Origin: Leptodontidium sp. MPI-SDFR-AT-0119
Lineage: Eukaryota > Ascomycota > Leotiomycetes > Helotiales > Leptodontidiaceae
DNA length: 64,000 nt
Direction of reading: 5' to 3'
Assembly (NCBI GenBank): GCA_020726505.1
Contig: JAHLEZ010000006.1
Location: forward strand, 1,302,001-1,366,000
The notes beneath the pieces are model-generated. The model saw nothing but the letters and a program-made list of their open reading frames with translations, did not search any database and was not told where the DNA came from. This document shows, in pieces, positions 22,907 through 35,700 of this stretch; the first letter of the stretch is position 1; the number at the start of each line of letters is the position of its first letter. A program made the translations under genes and the position numbers.

Positions 22907-24232
22907 TCATATGTTCATGGGTCCCGAATCCCTCCTCCAGCCCTTCTGCCTCATATTGTCCTCAATTCCCTTCCAGATGCTCTCCACAACCTCTCTGTCT
23001 CGCCATCTACTTGCTGATGGTGCACCAGCACTGTACTTATCAACCTGGGTAGAGAATACACCCCTTCCCCATCCCCTAACGGTATCAGGTGGCTGGTCGC
23101 CTCTCCATCCAACGTAAATGCCCAATGTGTGCTTGAACAGTTCCGTAGGTTGTTGCCACTTGTATGTCTTGAACTGCCAGGCTTGCCCAGTTGTGAATAC
23201 CGCAACGACCCTGTTCCAATATTCTGGTTTGAATTGTTCGGGGGTGTCCACGAGAATGAATCGAATGGGACGACTGGCGTCGATAGAATTAATCAACCGC
23301 TGGGTATGTAGAAGTGTCGAAGAGGAGCTGGAAGATGCGCTGACTGATTCGGGCGGGACATACATGCCGTTCTCGAGGAAAGCCTTGATGTTCGACAAGC
23401 GGAGGAGAGAGGAGGCAGACGGTGAAAGTAGAATGATAGGATCGGGGCGTCTGACAGGAGCTTTGGGGTTATGTGCCAGAGTAGTGTTGTTTGTTGATGC
23501 AGCTGCAGCTGCCTGTGCAGCCTTGCGCGCATTGAAGGGTGCTGCCAGTTTGCGGACATGAGAGAAATCCTAGATTAGGTCAGATCCACCGCCGTCCAAT
23601 GCGCCAGAAAGACATACCGTAGGTTTGATACCCCGAAGCACACTGTTTCTATCTCCCATCCGTCTCTCTCCATTGTATATTTCCGCCAGTCGAGGATCAA
23701 TGGTCTTGCTCTGGCGGCCTTGAGCACCACTCGTAACTGGCACAATTCCGCCCTTCACTCCAGACGCAACTTGCGCCGAGGCCGCTGCACTTGATGTGTC
23801 TGATGCCAGCGACTTGATATACTCGGACTCCTCAGAAGCGCCCTCCAACCAAGTGATCAAGTCCAGCCGCTCGACGAAAGCCAGATTCTGCACCTGCCCT
23901 CCAGCACCACCCTCAGCTGCGAGCTCCACGTTCAACTCCTGAGCGGCGCCATTATACTCAGGGATCGCAGTCTCGCGCTTCTCCCATGCAAAAAAGATAC
24001 TTCGGAGATCAACTGGTTTTTCGGAAGAGAAGAAACGCGTCGGGGTTGTGAGTGGAATCGAGACCTGGCTTGGAGATGAGAATTGAAGGTAGGTTGCTCT
24101 GGCCAGGCTGAGATCTACTGCAGCGGCTGAAGATGCGTCTGTAGTGGTCGTTGGGATGATAGAGGTACCAGCTGCTATCGATTGCTTCAGTAGGAGTAAG
24201 GGATCATGTTGATCGCCATCGAGAGTTGCCAT
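22907..24232 (-). CDS. CDC73: Cdc73/parafibromin, PAF1 complex subunit
   Basis: Two exons (24232-23618 and 23569-22907) give 425 aa. N-terminal part: MATLDGDQHDPLLLLKQSI, then DLRSIFFAWEKRETAIPEY and LDLITWLEG, typical of fungal Cdc73. The linker is Ala/Ser-rich. The C-terminal Ras-like domain starts near PDPIILLSPSASSLLRLSNIK and includes FILVDTPEQFKPEYWNRVVAVFTTGQAWQFK and the final WKGIEDNMRQKGW, the diagnostic C-domain of the family. Cdc73 is part of the PAF1 complex, which travels with RNA polymerase II and supports histone H2B ubiquitination, H3 methylation and elongation. Located in the nucleus. Length is normal. The start is the first ATG before the conserved N-terminus; an upstream in-frame extension lacks conservation. 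Confidence 0.92.
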
Positions 24233-24724
24233 GGTGTAGAGTGGGATGCGACAATAATGTTGTTGTAAACCAGCTGGGTTGTTACAGATGAGGCTCTGAA
24301 AGATGGAAGCGGCTGAGATTCCTGCACAGCGCTGCACTGTACGGTGGCCGAGTCAGGTCACTTCTTGAGGCGAAACGAGGAACATCAACATCAATTTCTC
24401 GCTTCCGAGCCTCTGAGCCTATGTACATCCTTTCAGCAACTATTTCCATTGTATGAAGAGAGCGGGCTGTTCAATTATCAGGCGAGACCTTTATGATTCA
24501 CTATTTGGTATGCTATCGATCGCTATCCTCTCTTCCACTCTCTCCCACTCTCACACACAGCCGGCATTCCTTTCTTCTCTTTCAATTTCACTCTTTTTTC
24601 CAATTCGAAATTCCAATTTCTGCCTCCGACCTGGTCCCTTCTCTCTCTAATCTATGTCTCTCACTGAGCCTTAATCATGGAAGTTCCTTGTTGATGTTCT
24701 TCCGCTTGGCATAGCACTACTTGC
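24233..24724. other. Intergenic, Cdc73 promoter
   Basis: About 490 bp, with a CT-rich stretch near 24520-24660. It separates the Cdc73 start from the 3' end of the upstream gene on the same strand. No gene recognised. Confidence 0.55.
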
Positions 24725-26596
24725 CTACGAATCTACCCCCTTTATCGTCATCAGGTGGTTGCTTCTTCTCCGCCCATGGAATGGACATATGCCAGTTCCT
24801 CCGTTTTGGTACTTCGGGCTCTTTGGGCACAGCGGGCTGTTCGGTAGGTGTTCTGGCAGATTCAGCTCGAATTGTGTCTGGCTCGAATGGTTCACGGTGG
24901 CATCCACGTTCAAGGGGCGGGCCGTTTTGTTTCCTGTACTCGCATGTTGAGTGTCAGCTTCCCACCACTCAACGCTAGGAGATTGCCCATTCGATCGATT
25001 CTTTGCTGCAGCATTGCTGATGGTCGAGGAAGTGCTTATACTGCCCTCTTTTGCTGGGTTCAAATCGAAGAAAAATCCACGAGCCTGGACATCCGGGGTT
25101 CCGGGGAACATCGGCGGGGTGTTGATACGCCTTGCTTCCTGATATGTGCACTGCGGTCAGCTGGTGCCTATGCCTCGCCATTGAATATTGTCACAAGACG
25201 AAATCAGCTTCGACGCCGTTGCTGGTTCATATCAACTCTAGCATATACTGGCTGGGCCGGCTTTGGGAGCCGTCATTTGGGAGGCCATGGATTATGGATG
25301 GACACTCACAGATGGGAGAAATGTCGGCTCTACCGGATCCGGACTTGCTATGTCAACTTCGCGTCTACATATCAGCACCGTTGAAGAATTCGTCTACCTT
25401 TGGATTTGACACACCTTTGGGGTAAGTTCTTCCGTCATTTCCTTCATATTGATAGTCTGGATTTGGTGTTGCTGCGGGAGGTTTTCCGAGTAACAACTTG
25501 AAGACAGAACTCGAGGCAGATAGGATAGACTCGTGTGAGCTTCTACGATGCCATGGTGCAAGTCCGAATCGCCGCGTAGATCTACTGCTTTGGGACTCGG
25601 GGGTTTGCGGAGCATCTGGAGGGAGGCATGGTACGGAAGTTTGACACTTCTCACGTTGTACTCGATCTAGATATTGAGAAGTTCCTTGGAGCAGCATTGT
25701 GGTCCGTGAAGTGAGTCTGTCGGTATCGAAAGTTGACGAGTCGTCTGCCTAAACAGCGATAAGCATCTGGAATTCCGCAAGTAAATCTGGGTGGAGCCTA
25801 CAGCAGTTGTCCTTTGCATGAATCGAGATCGGATAGTCTTTTTCGTTCTGCAGTACAAGCCCAGTTGCTCTTCTGGATGAATAGCATAGTAGGCTGGGAT
25901 GGTTTCGTCTGGCTGGATGCTGGACTGGTTGTTGATGCTCTGGTTTTGAACACCGCTGTCTTTCCTCGACGTCGAAGGTGAAGGCGAATGCTCAATGTTC
26001 TGGGTTGCCGTTGATGATGACTTGCGCGAAATCAGACTACCAATTTTGATTGTGGGCAGGTCAGCCGGCGGTGAGCTCTTCTCTGGGAAATCTGTTTTTG
26101 CTGAGCTTTTGCTTTTGCGTTCTGGAGATCGATTCCACCATTTCTGTCGCGATCCTGGTTTCTTGGGAAGGGGAATCTCCCGCTCAGCCCAATACCCCTC
26201 TGGAAACCAAACCCATTCACAGCCGTACCTTGGAGCACGAGGCGGATCTACCGAGTGGCCAGATTCACAGCCAGCAGATGACGGCGTGATCATCCCTATG
26301 CTCTTGTCGTTCCAGTCTCTGATGGCCTGGTTCTTACTGGCCGTCGATGGTGCCGAGCTGATGGAGTTTGCCTTCGTTCGGAGTCCTTGACTGGATCCCC
26401 CCGACCTTTGGGACTTTGATGTGGCGGTTTTTCGGTCTGATGGAATTCTTGACAATCCGAACTTGGGCGAGACTGCATCAGACTCGGTTGACGTTCGCCG
26501 AACGAGAAAGTATGCGGAGAGGTCGAGGTCTCGATTCCTAGCGGCTGCTTCAAGTGGGCTTTCCCTCGGAGGAGGGATGAGGTCGTCGTTCCTCAT
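24725..26596 (-). CDS. Uncharacterised fungal protein with Trp-rich motif and C-terminal CPxHGR
   Basis: Four exons (26596-25802, 25748-25415, 25356-25310, 25138-24725) join in frame to 529 aa. I do not recognise a named domain. Conserved-looking parts are RESPLEAAARNRDLDLSAYF near the N-terminus, the aromatic block CEWVWFPEGYWAEREIPLP (about 125-145), and the C-terminus LNLPEHLPNSPLCPKSPKY then GGTGICPFHGRRRS, with Cys and His spaced as a small zinc knuckle. The rest is Ser/Pro/Lys-rich and probably disordered. An in-frame extension upstream of the ATG (GYRIGALDALETPRA) also looks protein-like, so an unseen 5' exon is possible. Exon 3 uses an AAG acceptor. No signal peptide or membrane helix. 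Confidence 0.72.
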
Positions 26597-27127
26597 GGCT
26601 CTTGGTGTTTCCAACGCGTCGAGCGCTCCAATGCGATATCCAAAAAATGGGTCGAAATACCCAGGAACAAGAGAGGATTTTCATAGGTTGTGAAGGGCGA
26701 GTTGAGGATGCTTAGATATAAGTAAATATATGTTCAGGGCGGATAGGAAGTCTGGGGGAGGATAATGAAGCCGGGTGTCAAGATATTCGTCCAGTTGCCG
26801 ATACCTAGAACTGTGTGGAGTTGACCTCGCTGTTGTCACCTCAGTCAGGTACCTAGGCAGGAGCCATCCAGCCAACACTTCGGCCACGCAGCAGAGTCCT
26901 CATTCACAGATGGTAGGTACCCAGGTAAGATCACTGCAAGAGCGCTTCCCTTGATGTCTCCAAAGTCCTGTAGCCTGGTGTATCCCACGGCCATCGGGTG
27001 CGCCGTAGTTCTCGTCTCTCTACCTTCCATCTATCTACTGTCGAGAGTATATCAACATACGTAAACCGGCCAAGATGCAAGTTCTTTTCATGAAGGAATC
27101 CAATAATTGATGGAACAAACCTGGACA
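26597..27127. other. Intergenic
   Basis: About 530 bp between two minus-strand genes. May hide a 5' exon of the left-hand gene. A TACCTAGGCA motif is at 26850. Nothing else recognised. Confidence 0.45.
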
Positions 27128-28079
27128 TTACTGGAAATCCCCAATCTCTCTAATTCGGCAAGGTTCGTCTACAACCCACTCCATTTCAACGATTCTGGCA
27201 ACCGGATTGCCCTTCTCAGTCTCCTCACTGCTCAAGTCTTTAAGGTCCCATGTTGCAAGGACGCCCAGAGCAGCTGCATGATCTCGAACCTCCATATTCC
27301 GTTTCTTCCACTCGTCATAAGTTGGATCATCACCAATGTATCCAACCATAGGTCCACCAATGTTCCGTGGAAGCACTTTCGGCCTCTTCTCGAAATACTG
27401 GTCTTCAATGCTCGGGTGCCCGCAGAACAAATCATTCGTTTTCTTCCTCCCGTCATCGCACAGGTAAACACGCTTTAGACTTTCGAATTTCCGGAGCTCC
27501 TGCCTGAGCACACCTCCACCTCTCTGGTCAATGTACTGGAAGGGGTTGCTGTACGCAATCCAAAGTCGGTGCGACAACGCGATGTGCTTCACGGCAGACA
27601 CTCAGCGCTGCAGGATTAGGTGGATGAACGGACTCCTGAAAGCACAAACGATCCTCATCTGGACCACTGTGCATCGTTAAGACTCTGGGTCCTGGTAAAG
27701 AAAATAGCCACTATGGAATACGAAATATCAGGAGCTGCCTTCTAATTTTCAAGAGTAGACACATGACAACGGGCCTTGAGGGGGTATATGGGAAGCAATG
27801 TGCGGCCTTGAAAGAAAGTAACCCGATACTCACGACATGTTGTCGAATCTCAGGAGGAAGCTTGCCGAAGAAGTTGACTGACTTGACTTGTGCCAGTGAC
27901 CTCTCACGGAATTCGCGGATTTGCTGCACATATGCTGACTTTCGACCGTCCACGGTGATAGGAAGCGTGTTGGTATGGTTCAATCGTGCTACGAGAGCCC
28001 CCTTGAAGCCTGTCTTGGGTAAGTTTCGGCGACTCAGCTCTGCTTTTAGATCAGGAACCCTCCTCGACCAATTCTCCAT
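27128..28079 (-). pseudogene. SAP + 2EXR domain protein, apparently frame-broken
   Basis: Exon 1 (28079-27834, 82 codons) encodes a SAP-like helix pair (DLKAELSRRNLPKTGFKGALVARL) and the 2EXR/F-box-like start FFGKLPPEIRQHV. After a GTGAGT..CATAG intron, exon 2 from 27710 reads WLFSLPGPRVLTM and then PPNPAALSVCREAHRVVAPT, the standard 2EXR continuation, but stops at about 27530 in this frame. The rest of the domain (IAYSNPFQYIDQRGG, LKRVYLCDD, to the stop at 27128) is in another frame, open only from 27601. A one-base shift between about 27600 and 27533 is needed; corrected length would be about 276 aa. Either a real pseudogene, a sequence error, or a 43-nt intron with a poor GTTGTC donor. 2EXR proteins are abundant and functionally uncharacterised in fungi. 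Confidence 0.7.
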
Positions 28080-28517
28080 TCTCGACAGCTGACAATTCCG
28101 GGGGGGGGTGGACTCTAGTCAAAGAACGCAAGCAGGCCGGAGCGATGACACCGAGGAATTCCAATCTGGCAAAATCCAGAGGTGGATGATGGGTCGTGAA
28201 TGGAGTAGAGGGGGCAGAGTTCGAGTTTCACGCGATTCCAGGCAACCACTCAACCCTCCCAGCTGGAGCTATTATAGTCAGCTGCAGATGCATGCCATCC
28301 ACCCTCCGCACCAGGCTCAATTGGTCCGACAGTCCAGCGAGCTGCTTTGTTGGATATTTTGTATTTTCACCACCCGAATGGTGTCTATCTACAACTTTTG
28401 TTGTGCCAAATCCACGCGATGCAAAATAACAATAAGCAAACAAATCACCGAGTTCTCGCTATGCTTACAGGTCCCCTTCGTCTAGTCATTACCAGCCACC
28501 AACTAACCAAGTCGCAC
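28080..28517. other. Intergenic
   Basis: About 440 bp between the 5' end of the 2EXR gene and the 3' end of the eIF5B gene. Includes a run of nine G at about 28101-28109. No gene seen. Confidence 0.5.
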
Positions 28518-31500
28518 TCAAGGAATGTCAAACAACGGCTTCAGCTTTTTGATCAGCAGCCACTCTTCATTTGACACATCCGATCTGTAGAACTCCTTGA
28601 GTACGTCGATACTCTTTCTGGAAATGAGGGAGTATAGCGTGTCCTTTTCCTCGAGGTGTCTGCCATATGTTGGCTGGTGGCCAGACATCTCGATCTTAAC
28701 GGCGACAGAAGGTTGTCCTTTCTTGCAAACTTGTATCTGCTTATGGTCGCGCTCAATACCAGTGCTGGAAACATGTTAGTGATCGCTTGATTATTGAAAT
28801 TGATGATCAACTTACACTCTGCCAATTCCTACAATCTCCTTCACCCCAGTAATGGCATTCTGCTTGACGGCGGCAATCGGGGTGAGCAGCTTGAGGTTAC
28901 CCTCAACAACGTCCACACCCACAATAATAGGTCCAGTCTTGTTGAACACAGCTACTGTGTTGAGAACACAGGGGAATACAGCGTCGTTCTTTGATTCTTC
29001 CTTCTTCTTCTCGGCTATAAGTGCCATGTGGGCGGTAAAAGCATCAAAGAGATGATAAATAATATCGGCTGTGAAGATTTTGATTCCTTGCTCGTCAGCG
29101 TATTGTTGTGCTTCCTTGTCAATCTTGACGTCGAAGCACAGCATGATGGCATATTCCTTGTTCTTTTCCAACATAGTGCCGCAGTTCATGACATCTCGCT
29201 TGAACACTGGACCAATACCAACGTTGGCGACAGGGATTTTCGACACCTTCAAGAAGTCGAGCAGGGCCTCGAGAGATCCAAGAGTGGACGCCTGGACAGT
29301 AACACCACGACCGGATTTCTCAACACGCTTAAAGAGAGCACCCAAGTCGGACAGGACCTCTTCTTCGATATCAGATTCGTCGTCATCCGGACCGACGACC
29401 ATCAATCTTGATCCTGCAATCGCACCTTCAAGTCCTGGTGCACTGATTTTGACTCCGAGGGCAGCCTTCACCTCCTTGTTATGGACATACTGCGACTTGA
29501 GACGTAATTCCTTCAAGGGAGCGGGGGTCAATAGTGCTCGAATATTTGTCGTGATAGCACCTTCCACACCACAGAGAACTATGCGATCACCCTCTCGTAG
29601 GATACCGTTGGAGAGAATAACATCAATGGTCATGCCGAAACCTTCGATGGCCTTGACTTCCAGAACTGTTGCCTGAACCTCGGAGAGATACATCAAAGAG
29701 CCAACCATTCTCTCTTGAGTGAGTTGGAGAATCAGCTTGAGCATATCGGGGATACCCTCGCCAGTGTGAGCAGATGTAGGTACCAGAGAAACGAACTTTG
29801 CCATAGACTTGTTCTCATAGAACAATTCCGAGTTAAATCCTTGCTCGGCAAAGGCGACCTTGGTGTCTGTCAACCGCTTGTTGAATTCGTTCTGGACACC
29901 CTTGTTCTGCAAAGCCAAACTCTCTTGGAAACCATTATTGTCGACCTTCTTCCAGCCGTAGAGACGGTCGATCTTATTGAGAGCAACAATGAAAGGAGTT
30001 TTCCGGTCACGCAATAGCTTCATAGATTCCAGCGTCTGTGGCTCCAGCCCGTGCATAATGTCGACTACCAGAATGGCAATATTGCAAAGCGATGATCCTC
30101 GGGATCTCAGATTAGAGAAAGATTCGTGACCAGGTGTATCAATGACCAAAAGACCAGGAACCTTGAAGTCAAAGCTGTTGTCTCGATTGACAACCTGGGT
30201 CTTCTGTCGGATGGATTCGACTGGGAAGTAGGTAGCGCCGATTTGTTGAGTGATGCCTCCTGCTTCTCCTTCTTGAACATTGGTTTGTCGGATCTTGTCC
30301 AGTAACTTGGTTTTGCCGGTATCGACGTGTCCAAGAATACAGCAAATAGGAGACCGAAGATTGTCCTTCGACCTGGCTGCCATTGCGGCCTCATGTGCCT
30401 TTTCACGTCTCTCGGCGGCCTCTTTCTTTTTCTGAGCAGCGGCGAGTTGAGCAGCTGTAGCTTCCTCGTCTTCTGATGAGTCTTCTGATTCCGATTCTGA
30501 CTCGGAATCCGACTCCTCCACCTTCTTTTCCCGAACGGGCATCTCTTTCGATTCAGCGCTTGCCAAAGCAGCCTTTTTAGCAGCAGCTTTTTCTCGCTCT
30601 TCGTCCGAGTCTGCATCCCAGCTGTCTTTGATGTCGTCCTCGCTCTCGGCAGCTGCCACTTCCCAGTCTTCATCTAACTCGCTTTCCTCGCCCTTCTTTG
30701 CCGCGGCAGCAGCAGCTTCAGAGGCTTCCTTTTCGGCCTTCGCAGCAGCATCTGCGAGCTTCTGCTCGGCTTCTTTCCGTGCCCGCTCAGCAGCTTCGGC
30801 AAGGGCCTTCTCTTCTTCTAGCTGTAGGACATTAGAAACTGATTTGTGGTAACCAAGAAATAGAACATACCTTGGCTTCTTCAGGATTCTTGCGTCCGCC
30901 CTTCTTCTTTTTGTCATACACGGCCTTCTTCTTCTCTCCTCCTTCAGGGCCCCCAACCTTGACACCTGCTGCAATCATCTGCTTCAACTTCATCTCGTTT
31001 CTAAGCTTCTCCTCCCGTTGAGCTTTGGTGAGGTATGTGCCATCTTTCTTCTGTTGTTCAATCCTCTCCTTCTCCTTTTGCTTTTTCAATGCCTTCGCCT
31101 CCTCCTTACGCTTCTCCTCCTCTGCCTCTCGTCTCTCTTCTTCCTCGATCCGGGCCTTCTCCTCAGCTAAAGCTCTCGCCTTCTCCTCCTCGCGCCGTTT
31201 CAGCTCCTCTTGCTGTTGCTGAAGTTTGGCTAGAGCAGCGGGAAGCTTCTTTCCCTTGCCACCAGCAGGAGCTTTGGAGGCTACTGGCTCTTCGACTTTG
31301 GCATCCGGGGTTTGTTTGATGCTTTCTGGGGCCTTCGCAGCGGGGGTAGGGGTCTTCTTTTTGGCGGCCTGTAGCTAATTGTCAGAGCCAATCCGAAACT
31401 TGTAGGTTGGGTCAGAACATACGTTTTCCTTCTTCCGTTGCTTCTCGCGCTCCTTCTTCAATTTCTCCTTCTGGGCCTTGGTCAACACTTTGCCATCAGC

Positions 31501-31869
31501 TCCCCTCTCATCATCTTCGTCGTCTGCCTTCGCAGCTTTAGCCGGCGCAGCCTTTCCCTTGCCCTTCTTGTCTGGCAAAGCGAACTCGTCCTCCAAGGAG
31601 GCTTCCACGGGTGCCTTCTCAGCCAGGTCTGGTTCCTCCGCTGGCGCAGCCTCTCCTTCAGCGAAATCCTCTTGTTGGCCGCCCTTCTTCTTCTTGTTTC
31701 TCTTTCGCATCATCGCCATGAGCCCACCTGCTGGGAACTCCTCCTCAGCATCTGCCTCGGCCTCTGCGGGTGGATCGGTGGCATCTTGTGGCGGAGCGGC
31801 GGCAGCTGGCTCTCCAATCTCCGACTCCCAGTCGTCAGCCTTCTTGTTGGACTTCTTCTTTGGCGGCAT
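28518..31869 (-). CDS. FUN12: Translation initiation factor eIF5B
   Basis: Four exons (31869-31423, 31368-30871, 30821-28816, 28764-28518) give 1065 aa. The first ~440 residues are highly charged Lys/Glu/Ala low-complexity, as in all eukaryotic eIF5B. The GTPase domain follows with G1 GHVDTGKT, G2 [12 protein letters not shown]3 DTPGHE, G4 NKIDRL and G5 SAHTGEG, then beta-barrel domain II, domain III ([25 protein letters not shown]) and domain IV ending [12 protein letters not shown]. eIF5B promotes joining of the 60S subunit to the 48S initiation complex and hydrolyses GTP on release; it is cytosolic. All catalytic motifs are present, so the gene should be functional. A CACGTG hexamer lies 450 bp upstream of the ATG at 32319. 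Confidence 0.97.
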
Positions 31870-32792
31870 TCTGATTATCGTAGGTTAGAAATCTCGAGAC
31901 GTGTGACGAGGTGTCGAGTGTGTTCCAGGAAAGGCTCACTGTGCACGATCTGCCGGCAGGATAGTGGCAGGTAGGAGGGATGAACAGGCGTCAGAGGTCG
32001 GAGGTCAGACTGGATAGAAACTACCTGGACTATCTAGGTAGATATAAATGGGTATTGCAGTTGGACTGTGGCGCTTATGACTCGGAGGAGCAGAGTTGAG
32101 TCGACTCAACTGCTGATGACAGTGGAGTATGCCGGTGAGGGGGAGGGAGTGGCAGTGGTAGTGGCCGTCCAGGTGCAGGTGCAGCGAATGAGGCTGTAGA
32201 ATTGAATTTGAGATTATTCCCAGTGTTGTGTTGATGCTGGCTGCGGGGCAGGGCAGTTGCAGTGAAATGGAAGCCAGTGAGCCAGTGCCGTCTAAGGTGG
32301 CGTAACTAAGCGACGTGGCACGTGCACAACCCCTCCAAAACCCCCAAAGGGACGGCGCCAAGACCAAGACCAAGACCACTCACTCTTTAATTTTCTACTT
32401 TCTGGTTGCGTTGCTTGGAGATGTATTAAGTATTACCATTCAACCACTCATCTTCTCTCTAAAGGTAATGCCAGATGGTACCTATCGTATCCAGGCCCGG
32501 CCAGCTTGTAGCATCCAACGTGTCGGATATCCTTTTCACGATAGTTGCAAGCAAGCTCTCATCAAAGGATGTTTATTACTCGCCCCCTTACTTCGTTGTT
32601 GCCGGATTATCTCAGCTCATCATGTCATATCTGATTTGTACTGTACACACTCGACCTTGTCTTGTCGTCCTCACGGGCGACTCCTTAAGCATCTTAACTT
32701 TGCGAACTGACTGCCAAATGCCATCCAGGAGCCTTCCATACCCGGTCCTAGTACCTCCCCCCCCCCCTCCCAACACGGAGTGGATTCCATAC
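31870..32792. other. Intergenic, eIF5B promoter side
   Basis: About 920 bp between the eIF5B start and the stop of the Mms1-type gene on the same strand. Contains a CACGTG palindrome (32319-32324) and a TATCTAGGTA motif (32031). No coding sequence recognised. Confidence 0.55.
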
Positions 32793-35700
32793 CTAGATCA
32801 CAGGACGTAAATATAACTTGAGATCTGCGTATGCCTGGGTAATGTAGTACACCGCCGTGCCATCCTTCTCCAGAGTCCCCTGATGCACGTCCTGGAGCAA
32901 CTCTGTGAATTTCTTCAAAGTGCGTCGAGAGTCATCCGTGTCTAGATCAACTCCAAGTAACTCCTCCAAGCCCCGCCTGAGCACAACCGTCCTCAATATG
33001 TCGCCATCAATATGCATCATAGTCTTTGGCTCTGTCATGGTATCCAGGGGCATTGGATCGTCTCTGTATGTAAACTCGCAGATCTTTGGAGATCGGGTCG
33101 CTAGGTCCATGAGAAATCTCAGCAGTCTCCAAGCCTTGAATTCGAGAATGGCAAAGTGGCTAAGTGAACCGGTAATAGATAAGCCCAACGCCTCCCAGTC
33201 ATTTGCTATATTTGAAGTTGGCCTGTGGATGCGTTCCGACCATATTGGATCCCAAGCTGGTCGGCATCGTCCAAAACGAAAGCGTAAGATCGAGGATTGA
33301 AGTGCTGCCTCGAAGATCGGTTCCAGAGTATCTGCTTTAGTATTATGAGTTGGCCAAAGCCCAACAACAGAAGACAGCTTGTCGGACACCAGATGGATCG
33401 GACGCTGAGAAGGCCTGTCCAATAGCAGTTGATGTAAACTATCGCGAGCAAGTTGGTCCCCATGTGTGCGAATGATTCGGAATTCCCCGTAGTCATTGGG
33501 CACCAATTTGAGTATCTCCAGGGAGTGACAACTGGTAAGAGCGTAGATGGTACCATCCTCATAAATGATATCCGTAGCTGGCGACGGTAGCTCGTAGTCA
33601 GTCATGCGCTTAAACTTCTTCTCAGTCAGATCGAGAATATCATAAGACAATTTTGTTCCGGCACACCATAGCAGGCCGTCTGAAAGCCCGGTTGCAGAGT
33701 AGACTGGGTCATTTGATTTGAATTTGTGCCGAGTATAATAACATATCTGTCTGGCTCCGGTACCGGTTGATCGAAAGTCCGGATTGGAACCTCTTGCAGC
33801 CTGTCGTACTCGTTCTTGAATAGATATAATCAAGAGACGGCCTGTGCTAGTAGCTGCGATGATGAAGTTCCAAGTTTTGCCGTCTTTCGTAAAAGACCAC
33901 TCGAACAACCTGAATATCCTTTCGTTGGCGTTCCCAAGCCCCGAGGCAAACGCCACTTCGTGCTTTGTCTTTTCGTCCAATGGCTGGGAGATATCTTCCC
34001 CAGTTGTAGGATCAATGAACAAGAGGGAAGACTTTCCATCTATGGATGTTGCGACGACGAGAAGGTCCAAGGAATGAGAGTACAAAAGGCGTGTTGGGGT
34101 GCCGCCAACAGCCATGTGCCGAGTGACTGGCTTTGCATGTGCACTCAAGCCGGTAATCAGTAGCTGAGGGCCGGAAATGACGAGGAGACTCCCACTTGTT
34201 TCTCCAGAGTGAGGTGGTCGCATTCTGACTATCGTGTTGATCTTCGGCTGATACAGACTGGGCTTCAAGGCGTCCGATAGCCATATCTGGTGGATGTTGA
34301 GCGAATGACCGTGGTTGAGCGCAACTGAATCGTCATCTTCGAGTGTCAAAATGTAACCCTTCAGGTCGCAGTTCACAAAGAACGTGTCCCCAGATGTTGA
34401 AAACTCATCTTTGCTCACTATGGCGGGAGTAGCACCAATGCGCTTGGATTGCGATGCAACAATGTGGAGGGTCGTCTCCGAAATCTCGAACACGATCACG
34501 GTGCCACTGCGAGTTCCACAAAGTAGAAGAAATATCCCGGCGACAGGCGGTAAGAATGCAATACTAACTATGGCATCGAGATGGCTAGATTTATCGCGAG
34601 AGGCGGGAGGTACAACCACATCTGTTTTGGTGCCACCGGCGAGAGGTTGGAAGGTCAGTGTGACAGCTCCTTCCCTTCGCCATCCAGCTACGACTGCGAA
34701 CAGGGAACCTGCGATACGCCCAGTGGTCATGCTAGTGACATCGTATTCAACCTTGCCCAATGTCCGAGCGCCAGGCTCACTATCAACGTCCATATCGCTT
34801 GTTGTCAGTTGGAGGTGCAGCACGTGGAGAAACGTCGAGTTGTCTGCCTCATTTAAGCGAGTCGTGAAAAAAACACAACCATCCTCAATTGCGGCATTGC
34901 TGATTGTTGAGCCGTGAACTCCTCCTTGGCCAATCCCAAAGAGACTCTCCACCTGGTAAACGCGGCTTACTTGGAGTTAGTCAACGCGTTCTAGTGACAG
35001 ATGGTCTCGACGAGGTGGTGCTACTTACTTCATACCATTGTTTGCTACTACAATCGTTTTCTCGGTCACCTGAAAAATGTACTGGCCATGTGTAATCGCT
35101 ACGATGGTTCGGTGGCTCAAGTCGAGCTTTGTCGCATCTTCCTCCAACTCAACTATCTCGGAAGCATCACCTGACAGCTGTAGCACAGCTGATCGATCTC
35201 CCATGGATAGGAGGAAGATGTAAGGGTCAATCTCGCTGGATGCGTCACAAGAAGGCGACAGAGCCCAAGCATCCATGATAGTGCTGTCGTAATCAACCTC
35301 GAGGCCAATGTTGGCCTCGTACCCGTATCTGAGTTCGGTAACCCCACCTTTTGAGCCTTTGCCAACACAGGCAAAAATGCGATCTGGCTTGGGAATTGGC
35401 TCGGAGTCTTGCCTAGGCGCGATGCCGTTGACGACGAGCTCTGGAGATCGCGGTTTATACGTAGTAACAAAATCATGAGCTGGAGACCAATTTGGGATCG
35501 GTTCTGTTAAGACGGGATTTTTCCTTGCTTGGAGCTGGACACAGCGGGTTAGCAATGTCATCTCGAATCGAGCCATGAATGCACAGGCTCGGGGAAAGCA
35601 GGTGTGAAAATCGAGAACACAAAAATACTCGCCAGATACGTTCCGCCTGAGGATGCATCTCCTCCCATGACAAACAAGTCACCACTCTTGGCATCCTTGT

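Noticed and set aside
30107..30852. Long ORFs in other frames of eIF5B
   Set aside because: Shadow frames of the Lys/Glu/Ala-rich N-terminal region.
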